A stretch of DNA of 64,000 nucleotides from Pollenia angustigena (Eukaryota > Arthropoda > Insecta > Diptera > Polleniidae), in contig OV884059.1 of assembly GCA_930367215.1 (NCBI GenBank), positions 147,310,511 through 147,374,510 of the forward strand. The letters run 5' to 3'. A model generated the notes under the pieces. It worked only from the letters and a program-made list of their open reading frames with translations. It had not been told where the DNA came from and made no database searches. A program made the translations under genes and the position numbers. Below, one piece after another: positions 1 through 11,881 of this stretch (positions are counted from its first letter, which is position 1; each line of letters starts with the position of its first letter).

Positions 1-1797
1 TAAAATTATGAGAAGACATCAAAAAGTTAGGGTTTATACATAGGTAAAAATTAGAAATTTATGGGTAAAAATTAAAAGCAATTGTGGTCATTTGCTAATA
101 GCTCATCTACTTGTGGAGCAGTCTTCTGATGATGATCTGACGAGAAACAGTAAAAAAAACATTTCTTTTTTAATAATTACTTTTTTGCGGCTCTGTGTAT
201 AAATCATATTTTTAACAATTGTACGGCAAGCATATCACGAGTTGTAAGAAAATATCTACATGAGTCTAATACGATTTTTGACATGCTTTTTGAAGAACTC
301 GTTATATAATCTTCACTCACATCTCAGACTATTCCCATAATGATTTAAGTAAGCGTCTTTCTCTGTTTTATGGAAGAATCTCACAGAGGAATCAGCTTGT
401 GTTACAGATCCTTCTGTGTGAGGAATCTTCTACGATGTAAAAATGCGCTCATCGACGATTAAAAACGCTCTTAATGAGACTTGCAGGAGCTCTTCCACGA
501 TTAAAAATTCTAGCTGGGTATGAATTAGTTATGTTTTTATTTGATTGTTTTGTTTGATAGTTTTTTTTATGAAAATCGAACAAGAATTGTTTAAAAAAAA
601 CTAAATTTTGAGCTGTCAGATTTTTTTGACGATATTTTAAAACGAGAAAGACGATTTTTTAAATTTTTTTCAGGAAATTGACGATTTTGTCACAAATTTA
701 TCTGGTAGCCCTGGTAGAAAGTTATATGCACAAAAGTGTTGGACGTCTTATGGCGTTAAATACGACAAGTAGGTTAACATTCTACTTTTGTAAGCGTGAC
801 AAGCAGCAATCGAACAAATCAACTGATTTTGACAAATAAAATTTTATTTTTACTTTTGGTGATGCCACATAAAAAGCGTTGCATGTAACTTAAAACGTAG
901 ACTGCAAGTAAGGTATGAAAAGTATGAATTACATGGAGGCGAAAACGCGTGGTATGGACCTCCAGCTTAAGTCGAAATGCAGCGGTTCGCGCCTGTGCTT
1001 AAATTTTAAAACAGTGTTTTTTTATCTTTTTTTTTTTTTTTGGAAACAATTGTTATTAATTCAGTTTGAAAGTTAAAAAATTATTTTTAACAATTTATTT
1101 TTTAATTTGGTCGATTGCTACTTACTGTGCCCCATTACTCATGATAAACCTGAAACTATATTTAACACTACAACTACTAAGTAGATATATTAGGTATTCG
1201 ATAGATGAGAATATTAATTAAACATTATACCACCAACAGTGTTATAACATCAAAAAAGTGGCATAATCCATGGTCTAAACGCACTAAGCCGGAGACAAGT
1301 ACGTGATTAAGTTGATAGAAAATAATATAAGTAGCAGCAGACGCAGCAGCGGCTCTGTTTAAAGTGCTGTAGATTCAGTATTCTTTGTCTATTTCGACTG
1401 CGTCAATAAAGATAACAAAAAAAAAAATAAAACTTAACAAAAATGAATGAAGAGTGTGCAGTGTCGAACGAGTATTCAATACAGCCAACTAAAACACACA
1501 GTCTTTGGGATCGACGTAACAAGTGTTTCGTTTTTCCGTGGGGATGGTGGCTCTGTTTTTAAAATATTTTTTTTTCTTTCGTTATTATTTTGTTCAAAAA
1601 TGTTTTTTAAGTCCCTTTTACACTATTCCACAAGTCTTAAGACGTTTGCTCTCACAAGATACAATGATTTTTGGTCGGCTTGTCAAAAAATCAAATAGAA
1701 AAACTTTTCATAACATTTTGCATCTGCACCATCACACTTCAAATTAAAACTCTGTAGAATATAAACAGATGTTCATTATACAAAGATTTATATATTT
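1..1797. other. Non-coding AT-rich stretch with one dispersed repeat
   Basis: No host exon or RNA gene is recognisable. Positions 725-970 carry a repeat that recurs at 24240-24530 and includes gcgtggtatggacctccagc, described separately. The remainder is A/T-rich, with short ORFs that have no recognisable motif (for example 1447-1698). Confidence 0.5.
725..970 (-). repeat. Dispersed repeat, copy 1
   Basis: The block contains phrases such as cttttgtaagcgtgac and aagcgttgcatgtaactt that recur in reverse complement at 24240-24530. The end phrase tggacctccagcttaa lies in the same orientation in both copies, so one copy is rearranged. No coding capacity is seen and the family is not identified. 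Confidence 0.6.
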
Positions 1798-1805
1798 GTG
1801 TTAAG

Positions 1806-2151
1806 CAGGGCTGTGGAGTCGTCAAAAATAGTTCTAACTCCAACCGTTGAAATTTTAAAGTCCGACTCCGACTCCTGCTTTTACATTGACGCTTAATGTA
1901 CATATGAGACTGGTACTAATTGACTTTTAACTCTTTTTTAAATGCAGTACCTTTTAATGATTATATAGCAAGAACATTATTCTGTAAAAATTTCAAAGCG
2001 ATATTTTAAATATTGCATCGTCAATTTTGATGAATTTTTATTTTGGAAAATATTAGCAAATTTTTTTAAATTTTTTATACTGAAAAATTTTGGAGTCGAA
2101 GTCGCGAGTTTTTGTGGGTAGTTCTACTCCGACACCGACTTCACAGCCCTG
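1806..2151. mobile_element. hAT-type MITE, 346 bp, ends cagggctgtggagtcg
   Basis: The terminal inverted repeats start cagggctgtggagtcg and end cttcacagccctg. Flanking octamers are gtgttaag (1798-1805) and gttttaag (2152-2159), which match at 7 of 8 positions, as expected of an old hAT target duplication. The subterminal sequence repeats ctccgactcc-type words. No ORF is present. End fragments of the same family are seen near 55870-55935 and 58703-58755. Confidence 0.8.
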
Positions 2152-2347
2152 GTTTTAAGGTTCATATACATTTACAGTATTATTATTCAATAATGGAAAC
2201 TGTACAATTAAATTGGCTGTGTATACATCATATTAGTAAGTGCCGCAATATATCGGTAAAAGGAAGTACTTTTTAATGTGATGACAACATTGTACAATAC
2301 GTGCGTATACTTTTACATGTATTCAATAAAAAATGTCGTCATATATC

Positions 2348-3124
2348 GGGTGATTTTTTAGCTATTATCTTTTTGGCAACACTGGTTTAAACAGCTGACG
2401 CACGTTTCGTGTTTTGTTTCACTGTCAAACATCTTCAGTTTAGTCTATAATTTAACCATGAATCGTCTTACAAACGAACAACGCTTGCAAATTATTGAAT
2501 TTTATTATCCAGAAAAAGTCACAGTTTGGTGCGGTTTATGGGCTGGTGGCATCATTGAACCGTACTTCTTCAAAGATGATGCGAATCGTACCGTAACTGT
2601 GAATGGTGAGCTCTACCGTGAGATGATATCCAACTTTTTTTTTCCCAAAATGCAAGAGCTTAACTTGCATGACATGTGGTTTCAACAAGACGGTGCCACA
2701 TGCCACACAGCACGCTTAACAATGGACTTATTAAGAGGCTAGTTCGGTGAACATTTTATTTCACGTTCGGGACCGGTCAAGTGGCCGCCTAGATCGTGCG
2801 ATTTAACGCCTTTAGATCATTTTTTGTGGGGCTATGTTAAAGCTCATGTCTATACACACATTTCCGCTTCAATTGACGCATTGGAAGACAACATTGAAGC
2901 ATTTATTCATGAGATACCGGCCGAAATGTTGGAAAGAGTATGCCAAAATTGGACTAAGCGGATGGACCATTTGAGGCGCAGTCACGGTCAACATTTGCAT
3001 GAAATAATCTTCAAACATTAAATAATATGGACCGTACTATCGATTCAAATAAAGATTTCATGAATTTTTCTAAATTTTATGTGTTTTGTTTTTAAACTTT
3101 CCGATAGCTCTTAAAAAATCACCC
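2348..3124 (+). mobile_element. Internally deleted mariner-family element
   Basis: Terminal inverted repeats gggtgattttttag on the left and taaaaaatcaccc on the right bound about 0.78 kb, against a usual 1.3 kb. The transposase remnant at 2458-3021 lies inside. A second copy with the same kind of end (the complement of caaaaaaaatcaccctt) lies on the minus strand at about 34300-34666. The TA duplication is not clear. Confidence 0.85.
2458..3021 (+). pseudogene. Mariner transposase, internal deletion and one stop
   Basis: This is a DDE transposase relic of the Tc1/mariner superfamily. It starts MNRLTNEQRLQIIEFYYP, the usual N-terminus of the helix-turn-helix region, then jumps straight to EKVTVWCGLWAGG in the catalytic domain. 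Most of the DNA-binding domain and the first catalytic Asp are therefore missing. The second Asp is visible in WFQQDGATCHT and the third in PRSCDLTPLDHFLWG. A TAG at 2740-2742 interrupts an otherwise open frame. The C-terminus GQHLHEIIFKH and the stop at 3019-3021 are intact. It encodes about 187 residues against roughly 340 for a full enzyme, so it cannot be active. Deletion of the middle with both ends kept is typical of a non-autonomous derivative. Confidence 0.9.
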
Positions 3125-3199
3125 ATTCCATACATACATACATATATGTTATTTATATTGCCCAACTTAAATATACAGTAGACGTTCGCTTATAAAACT

Positions 3200-3345
3200 A
3201 AAGGGTGTTTTTTATAGAGTGACACAAGATTTAATCCTAATAAAACAAGGAAATATCTTTTTAATATCAATGAAACTGGCTTTATTGGAAAGACAATTTT
3301 ATGAAATTAAAATATGATTTCTGCCATGTGGCCGACACGACTGGT
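3200..3345 (-). mobile_element. Mariner-like 3' end fragment (minus strand)
   Basis: Read on the minus strand, the stretch encodes GHMAEIIF followed by a stop, the typical C-terminus of mariner transposases. It then runs through about 110 bp to an end resembling an inverted repeat, aaagggtgttttttatagag in plus orientation. No other part of the element is found, and a different repeat (ccactattgtggtg at about 3405) begins beyond it. It is a different subfamily from the 2348-3124 element. Confidence 0.6.
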
Positions 3346-3559
3346 GGAAATTGAGTGGAAATTCAACATCAATAGCAAATATTTGCGCGTTGCATAATAC
3401 CCTCTCCACTATTGTGGTGTGGGTATAATTAAAAAAAAAAAAAATAGTGAGAGCCATACGACTGTCACTTCTGAACTGGGGCTTAACGATGTTTTTCATA
3501 CAGTTTGACATAAAATTATGCCAGAGAATGCGGTCGAGAAATAAAATCAATTTTATTTT

Positions 3560-4749
3560 GAGGACGTTTTTTCTAATGCTCTCACATTAATACAATTATT
3601 CTCTTAACAATGCTACCATACTTTCATTCAATTTCATACATTTTGTAAACAAAGAAAAATAAGAACAAAAGAAAACGAAAGAAATGAGAGAGAGTTTGAA
3701 GTTACTGCCGACGTTTTAATTATGGGCTTAAAAATTTTTGCCTGAAGTTGAAGACTCAGTTCTGTTTCATCATTCTCTTTTCATATTTTTTTTTTTAATT
3801 TCACAACAGATTGTTTTCACACCCGTATTTTAGTTTTCGACATGTCGTTATACTCAGTATTATAGTGTAAAAGGGCCTTAAGTAGCTTCATACATAAGAC
3901 TGTATGGTTCCAGGCAATTCTTGCTAATCCGGAAGCGAATAAAAAAAAAAATTAAATTAAATATTGAAATTATCAGTCTGTCTGCGAGTAGTCGACAGTC
4001 GTTGTGTTCTTGCTGACTATGATGGCAAATATCCAAACAACACTTTTCTGTTTTTCTACTTTGATTAAACTCACAAAGACTTTATACGATAGTTGTATAT
4101 TCTGTTGTTGTTTTATCGATAAATTGTTGGGTTCTGATTAATTATTGTTTGTTAAATGAAGGAAGAACAAAAAGAAAAAGCGAATGTAATAAGAATTTTT
4201 TTTTAGAATTATTGAAAATGTATGATTTTGTTTGTAGTTTAATTAACCCATGAAGTGATAGAAATATTAACAATAATAAAGTGAAATTTAAAAATTTTAC
4301 CAAAGTCACAAAAGATCCCAAATGCGGATTCACTATTTCTCCGGACAGAAATTTTATTTAGAACAAATGGGTTAATTTGTTATTTGGCAACTGTTCTCCA
4401 AAATGGAATTCACAAAAGAAGTTATTTAAAATATAAATTTAAATTGGGGAGATACATAGATAGAGGCATGGTGGAATAAGCAGGTGACATCGTTGCGGCA
4501 ACAAATACAACATTACAACAAAAATGGAAATTATATCACCGTTTACGTCAAAAAATACTTTAAACAAAAATTAAACCGTGCCGCTGAACGTGATCAAATA
4601 AATAAATTTTAGCCAATTTTTATTTAATTATGGTCAATATCTTATTTTTTTTTTAATTTAAAATTATCAAAAACTTTAATAAAATACAATAATCACAGCA
4701 CAAAACGTGGACTTTTTGTAAACATAAACAAAACTTTGACATAAACCTA
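3560..4749. other. Non-coding, nothing recognised
   Basis: AT-rich sequence with no exon, RNA gene or clear repeat boundary. The 63-codon minus-strand ORF at 4142-4333 is hydrophobic low-complexity translation and is not called a gene. Confidence 0.4.
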
Positions 4750-5235
4750 CACGTAGAGAAAAAATATGTTTAAATATGGTCACCTCCAAACAAACTATTT
4801 TTAAAGAAAATTTTAACACATTATGGTAAATATAACCATATAATTGTCAGCGACACCCATATTATGGTTAAATTAGTCCTCCATCAAGAACCCACAAACA
4901 TATTATGGTTGCCTTTGCCTCTAAAAATTTTATGGTTAAATATGACAATAATTTGTTTTTAAATTTACAATAGTATTTTCTTCTTTTCCAAAAGCAACAT
5001 ACTATGGTTCTAATCTATTATAAGCGATTAACAAATTTTAGTTATTATTGATCATAACATTTTTGGAGGCAACAATAATATGATTAAGGCTTCTTGATGG
5101 AGGCCTAATGTAACCATAATATTGTTCTCGCTGACAATAATAGTATGGTTATAATAAACATAATATGTTTAAAATCTTCTTTAAACATTGCTTGGTTGGA
5201 GGTGACAATATTTAAACATGTTTTTTCTCTGGATG
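4750..5235. mobile_element. TA-flanked foldback MITE, 486 bp
   Basis: The left end cacgtagagaaaaaatatg and the right end catgttttttctctggatg are inverted and flanked by TA, as expected for Tc1/mariner-type insertion. The arms continue inward: the ggtcacctccaa word at the left recurs inverted near the right end, as do the tccatcaag and ttgatgga words further in. The body is rich in tatggtta/taaccata words. A longer relative is at 39529-40933. Confidence 0.75.
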
Positions 5236-5439
5236 TAGACAAACAATGCAAGAGCAAAAAATCGTCATCTGGCATAGTGCTGCCACCTGTTTATTTCACC
5301 ATGGATAGCGGCAATTACGCAACAGACAGACTCGCTTCAATTCGCTTTAGAGGATTGCTTCTTTGGATGTTAAAATCAGTTGTTGCGTCAAATTTGTAAC
5401 AATATCAAAGATTAAACAAAACACCAACAATGGTTGGGT

Positions 5440-6737
5440 GGGGGTGGGGGGGGGGGGGTTTGCTTTTATACAATGGAGGTAAGACCATGATGGCTTTATC
5501 TCCCATTCAAAAGAGGTATTAAGCCTTTTATTTTTTTTTTCATTCGAATGGGAGGCAAAGCCATCATGGCCTTAGGACACATTAGTAATATTAGGAAATG
5601 GCTTTATCTCTCATTTCAGTTTTGAAGAACTTTTCCATTTTACATTGATTAATAGTTTTCTTATTTGGTGGGGTGCTTTAAAACCATGGGAGATAAGGCC
5701 ATGATGGCTTTATTGCTCAATTGAATGGGAGATAAAGCCATAATGGCCTTATTGCCCAATCATTGAGAGATAATGTCATATTTAAAATTTTGCGAAATGA
5801 GAGATATAGCCATATTTTTTTTTTCGCAAATGAGAGATAAAGCCATTTTTTTTTCAGAATATTATTATGCATAGTGTGAACGTTCTGTAAAAGGGAAAAT
5901 CCTTAGTTATCATTGAAAAACATTTTTTTTATTCTTGTGACGCACGCAGGAAAACTTTATTCAGCGAAGCCACCTGCCGTGTCCTACTGGAGGAAAAAAC
6001 CCCTAAGCGCGGCCGCAGGCCGCCACGCAGAAAAACTTTAGTATGCGAAGCCAGATTTCAATACTTGACTTTAGTGTTTCCGGAAGTGAAAACTATTAAT
6101 CAATGTAAAATGCAAAAGTTCTTCAAAACTGAAATGAGAGATAAAGCCATTTTCTAATATCGCTAATGTGAGCTAAGGCCATGATGGCTTTATCTCCCAT
6201 TCAAATGAACAAAAAATATAAAAGACTTTATCTCCCTTTTGAATGAGAGATAAAGCCATCATGGCCTTACCTCCCATGGTTTTAAAGCACCCAACCTCTT
6301 ATTTTTATAATTAAGAGGTAATGATTTTCCCTTTAACTAAAGTAAAGTATTGAAATCTGGCTTTGCATACTAAAGTTTTTCTACTTGGCGGCCTGCGGCC
6401 GCGCTTTGGGGTTTTTTCCTCCAGTAGGACGCGGCAGGTGGCTTCGCTGAATAAAGTTTTCCTTTGTGCGTCACAAGAATAAAAAAATGTTTTTCAATGA
6501 TAACTAAGAATTTTCCCTTTTACAGAATGTTTATACCATTCGTAACAATATTCTGGAAAAATATGGCATTGCCTCTCATTTGGGGGAAAAATATGGCTAT
6601 ATCTCTCACTTCGCAAAATTTGACATATGACCTTACCTCTCAATGATTGGGCAATAAGACCATTACGGCTTTATCTCCCATTCAATTGATCAATAAAGCC
6701 ATCATGGCCTTACCTCCCATGGTTTAAAAGCACCCCC
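5440..6737. mobile_element. Outer MITE copy interrupted by a copy of its own family
   Basis: The left end is an expanded G-run (gggggtgggg...) followed by tttgctttta. The right end is ttaaaagcaccccc, whose complement is gggggtgctttaa. Flanking octamers ggttgggt at 5432-5439 and 6738-6745 are identical, an 8-bp duplication of hAT type. Removing the inner copy and its duplicated octamer leaves about 660 bp. Words such as gccatgatggctttatctcc recur near the termini in both orientations, and a GC-rich centre has gcggcctgcggccgcgc. Confidence 0.85.
5667..6296. mobile_element. Inner complete MITE copy, 630 bp
   Basis: The ends are ggtggggtgctttaaaacc and ggttttaaagcacccaacc, flanked by identical octamers tcttattt at 5659-5666 and 6297-6304. 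It lies in the opposite orientation to the outer copy, so the whole 1.3 kb folds on itself. It has no ORF. A third, right-truncated copy is at 36096-36603. Confidence 0.87.
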
Positions 6738-6749
6738 GGTTGGGTTCTT

Positions 6750-8453
6750 TCCGACTCGAATTGTAGATGTCGGGGAATGTAAGAAAAGATAAACTCACTG
6801 GTTATTGTTGGTGTTTTGTTTAAGCTTTGATATTGTAACAAGTAGAGTTTTGAGTGTTTATAATTCTTATTCGCTTTAGGTTTTATTTGTATAATATTTT
6901 TGGCTTTTCTAAAATCTTTGGAAAAGGTTTCCTGATGATCTGGCCCAGGGATGATAAAGTTAGTACAATTGTACTTTTTTCAGAAATGCGAGAAATTTAT
7001 TTTTCCAAACTTTCATATCAGAAGAGTTTACATTCTGGGGAAAATTTTATCGTTAATAAATTGTGGATACCTAAACCTTTTCTATTTTTTTTAGCTATTT
7101 TTTAAACGAAAAGATTATCTGGAATAAAAAAAAATAATTTTTATACATTCGCGCAGGACTTGTAAAAAAATAAAGGTCTGTGAGGAACATGTTAGGTATT
7201 TTAAATAGACTGCTCTAGTATGTTTTAATTAACTTTTATATTGATTGCCGTTCTATATGATTCAAACTACTGTGCCTTGTAGGGGACTTTACAAAATAAG
7301 AAGAAAATTACACAATACATATTCGCATAAAAAAAAGTTCAAGTTAATCGTTTAAAACCAGCAAAAGATGACTTTGTTTGATTATACAAATTAAAGTTAA
7401 ATATTGAGAATATGAACAAAAAAATAAAGAACAAACAAAAGGTAAAAAGCCATTAAAAAATAAATTGCAATATGCTAAAAGCAATAAAATATTATAGAAT
7501 TGTTAAACAGACAAAGAAATGACAGTAAAAGCTTAGGAAAAAGGAAACAAAAATAAATACGTTGTTTAATTTAAAGCTGTTGGCAAGAAATGCTTGTTAA
7601 ACAATTCTATTACAAAACTCTATTTCAGTCCCTTTAAACTACTTTTTCCTGCGTTTTTTTTTTTAGTTCGCACCGCATTCAACTTCCTATAATTGCATTA
7701 GAAACATTCCTTTTTTTATAAGTTCCATTGTAAACGGAAATCAAACTTTATTATCACAAACAGATGTTTAAAGGAAAAAGGTCGTTGTCGGTCTAATAAT
7801 TTTTTTTATTCTTTCATTATTATTAATATTTCTATTTTAATTTATTTATTTTTGTTGTTTTTATAAATAGAGGCTGGATTTAAATGCCTTTTAATTTTCG
7901 AAGAAAGCGCTTAAAATTTTCTTAGAAAATTAGTAAAGAGGATTAGTTTTCATATGGGCATTTCCATGAGAATTTCAACCACGACTAGGCTTGCCAACCG
8001 TACTTTATAATAAAGTATTGTACGTTATTTCGAGTAATTGTACTCTATAATTTATGAGAATAATAAAGTACGCGAAAATACTTTATTTCGCATGATTAGT
8101 TTTATCTAGAATTCAAAATAGATTCAGGTTATATTAGTCAGGGTTTTATTAGTCATAAAAGTATAATACTTATTGTACAAGTTTTTTTTTTGGAAAAACT
8201 AAAGAACAACTAATTAATATTAGTCAGGGCCATTTGTTGATGTTTTTTTATATTGGCAGGACGATTTTTCGAAAAAAATAATCTGACAGCACTTTTTCAC
8301 TTGCTTGTTTTGTTTGAGTACAATAACTGCCTGTTTTTAAAACACGAGTGCAAAACTCTTTCAAATTACTGCCTGCTTTTAGATTGCGAGAACAAAAGTG
8401 ACTCGTTTAGCTAACGAGTTAAAACACATCAAACCATCACGAAAAAATGGCAT
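6750..8453. other. Non-coding, no recognised feature
   Basis: AT-rich DNA with poly-A and poly-T runs. The 83-codon ORF at 6854-7105 has no recognisable motif and is not called. Nothing here supports an exon or RNA gene. Confidence 0.4.
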
Positions 8454-9390
8454 TTTCGGCATCAGCACCTCCGATTTGAATGAAATTCAACACAAATGTT
8501 ATATGTAATTGGACTTAAACAAAACATAAATTTCAGACCCCACATTCTTTCGGCATCCGAAATATGACGTCATAAAAATGTGAAAAATGTTTAAAAAAAC
8601 ACAAAAGTCTCCTTACAAAAGGGGATAGAACTCTTGAACTACGCAAGATAATTTAGTTTTTTTGGTATCGTTTTAAAGGTGAAAGTGCACCCTTTAAAAT
8701 GATATGCATATTGTGTTTTTCTAAGAAAAGGTCAAAGCTCAATTATTGGGGTCTTTCTTGTACGGGAGGTACCACGCCCACTTCTCCAATCCCGACCACA
8801 TTTCGTGGGATGGTGTGTATTGATAACTAAAATTTGTGTACAAAATTTGGAAACTTTGGCTCTTGCCGTTCTCCAGATATACTGAAAAAAATAATTAAAA
8901 TACAACAACAACAAGGGATTTTTGAACACAAAACATACTTAGAATCACGTTCTGGTATATAACTCTAACACCAATCGAGTCTCCACCTTTAAATTTTCTG
9001 CAAATGTTGAAGAGGGTATAATACTTAACATATATTTTTTTAAGAATTTTAAAAAATATACTTTTCTAGATATGGAGCTTTGAACTCAAGACCCCAATAA
9101 TTGAGCTTTGACCTTTTCTTAGAGAAACACAATATGCATATCATTTTAAAGGGTGCACTTTCACCTTTAAAACGATACCAATAAAACTAAACTATCTTGC
9201 GTAGTTCAAGAGTTCTATCCCCTTTTGTAAGGAGACTTTTGAGGTTTTTTCACATTTTTCTCATCTTTTATGACGTCATATTTCGGAAGCCGAAAGAATC
9301 TGGGGTCTGAAAATTTATGTTTTGTTAAAGTCCAATAACATTCAACATTTGTGTTGAATTTCATTCAAATCGGAGGTGATGATGCCGAAC
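8454..9390. repeat. Large inverted repeat (foldback), about 300-bp arms
   Basis: The left arm (8454-8757) and right arm (9087-9390) are reverse complements at high identity, for example ttcggcatcagcacctcc against ggaggtgatgatgccgaa, and caattattggggtctt against aagaccccaataattg. They enclose a spacer of about 330 bp. The spacer contains ctttggctcttgccgttctc, also seen near 60367. There is no ORF. It could be a foldback transposon or two copies of one repeat inserted head to head. Confidence 0.8.
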
Positions 9391-11339
9391 GACTTAACGG
9401 TTTGACATGGATTCACTCTAACATTTAAAACAAAATTTAAAAATGCCCATTTCTTAAGGGGGCCATAACAGCCCAGGAGTCGCCTTAACAATTTCTCGAG
9501 ACATACTTGCCCCTTATCACCACTTCTTAAGGGGGCTCCCATACAAATTTTGCGTTTTATGAAATATTTAAATGAATTAAAATTTTTTGACTTTTGTGAA
9601 TAAAATCAAAAGTTCTTAACAGATTTTAATCATTTATAGATTGCTTTATTTTTTATATGTCGGGATAAAAAATAGAAGCATATCTGCAATTTGTTTGTAA
9701 TTTTTAACAAACAAAAATTTCGAAATGTTGCTAAAAAATAATTTTTGTTGCAAAAAAAAAAAAAAAAAAAAAAATTTTGTTTCTAAAGCTCCAGCGCATG
9801 TTAAAAAAATTTAACGTTTAAAGGAAATTTTATTGCGATTCCCGTATTTTTTTTAGTAATTTCGGTAAACTGAACCGTTTTTGAACCGGTATTGGATTCA
9901 GCGTACCCGAATTAGGTTAAAGCGCCAGTTGCCCGGCTTATCTCAAAAAAAAAAAGTGTAAAATTCTAGCACAGTGTAATTTTTTGATAAATCTTGCGAA
10001 AAGCAATAAAAAAAGCTTTTAAATATAACAATAAAAAGAAATGAATTGTACTTTATATTTATACTGTGTACTTTTTTTTCTTAACCTTTAATAATCAATG
10101 TTCTTTAATTGCAACAAAAAAAGTTGGGAACCCTAACCACGACTCAAAAAATTAAAACGCTTGTAACTTTTTTTCAAAAATGGTAGAAAGCAAAAAAAAA
10201 AAAAAAAAAACGGTATATATTTCTTGGTTTGTTTTGGATGCCATTCTAATGTCACGTACGTGGTACAAAAAAATCATTTGTCTTTGTCATTTGTATATTG
10301 ATCGAATTTTTTTTTTTTTAATTGGTATAATAAACATTTTATAAGCCTTTAAAGGCGACCTTGATTGGCCATTTTTTTTTTCAATTATAATGGTGTAGGG
10401 TATCATATGGTCGGGCTTGATCGACTTTAATTTCTTACTTGTTTGTTTTAAGTTTTTATATACATAAATTTAAAAAAAATGTATTTCATACCTTGTAAAT
10501 GCTATAAGAGAAAAAATCTGTCACGTACGGTATGTCACAAACATTATAAAACCATCAAATTTATTACGGATTATAAAGGAAAAATATGTAGGTTAATGTA
10601 AAATATTAAAAAAAAAAAGAAAAACCTGTCACAATTCGCAGATTTTTGTATTTGTTTACATTCACCCTAAAATCACTTCCGTTTTATGTCACGTACGATA
10701 TGCACTTATTTTGCTCGATATTTTGGAAAACAAGGTTCCGAATTTGAAAGCACCCTCTAAATGAAACATAATGATACAGCATCTTTTCAGTTACTACTAT
10801 TTTTGCAAATATCACGTAAATGCCCATATGCAAAAAAAAAATATTTAAAAGCAAAAAAGGAAAATACGCTTAAAAATATGCAAGGTAAAATCATAAATAT
10901 TTTAGAGAAAATGTTATTCAGCCCTATTATGAAGCTCGACGTCAAGACAACAATCGATTACTCTTTGCACTTCCTTGGTATTTTCTACGACGCTTTTTAG
11001 AGACTTCGTTTCAGTTGACAAACAATTTTGCGACGATATAAATGAAAGTTAAAGTCACTTACGTTAAGCAAAATCACCCAAAGAATGTGTGAAAAATGAC
11101 CCAAGCAAAAACTCGCCCAACGTAAACGAAAAATGACCCAAAAAATAAAAAATAGGAATAATATCCAAATAGTAAATAAAGGCCCAAAAAATATTGAAAC
11201 ATTTTATTTTCAAATTTTTACTTCATAATTCTTACAAAGTAGTTTTTTACTTATTTGGGTTGGGGTTATATACCCGAAACTAAAAATCCCGCATTCGAAA
11301 ATCCCGAATTTTCAAATCCAGGATCGCTTACTTAAACTT
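9391..11339. other. Non-coding, with poly-A runs and a three-fold motif
   Basis: No exon is seen. Poly-A runs lie at about 9750 and 10195. The word tgtcacgtacg occurs at 10250-10260, 10519-10529 and 10687-10697 (see findings). The 10385-10448 stretch is the tail of a dispersed repeat. The 79-codon ORF at 10761-11000 is unrecognised. Confidence 0.45.
10385..10448 (+). repeat. Dispersed repeat tail (tggtgtagggtatcatatgg family)
   Basis: The sequence runs from atggtgtagggtatcatatg to ttcttacttgttt. The same head and tail order is found at 38574-38697, 48385-48505, 57052-57150 and, inverted, at 51935-52075. No coding capacity is seen. Confidence 0.65.
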
Positions 11340-11881
11340 ATTTGCAAGGCCCGACTTTGGCCGGGTGCAAGGATTTTATCCTCTATAGTATAACAATCAC
11401 CGGCTTCGCTACCTAAAGCTTCTGTGCATAACCGTCCTTCGGCCGAGCTCAATGTTGATTTACTTTAATAGTGACATAACTTAAAAAATGAAATTTTGGA
11501 GTTAGTTATGCGAATTGTTCGTTTGTTCGTTGTTTTTCTATATATTGTGAATTAAATGTGTCTCTTTATCTTTTATACTCTTGCCGTTGGAAGAGAATAA
11601 TGGGCACGTTCATAGGACGTAACTGTTGCGCAACCGTTGAGTGTTTGTCTTAGAAACGCATAGTTTAGCAATTCCGCTCAACGCAACAGCTGCCATTTTT
11701 TACCATCATAACATTTTTAGTTACCCTAAGTCAACATGTTGTGCTCAAACTTAACAGCTGATCAAAGAGTGTTATTTACTAGTTTAGCTTAACTATCATC
11801 ATGCCGTTTTTAAGACGTAAATGTTGGCTCAACTGTTCTAAAGAGTTTTTAGCAGTAGGGCTCAACAGCTACTTCTTATGA

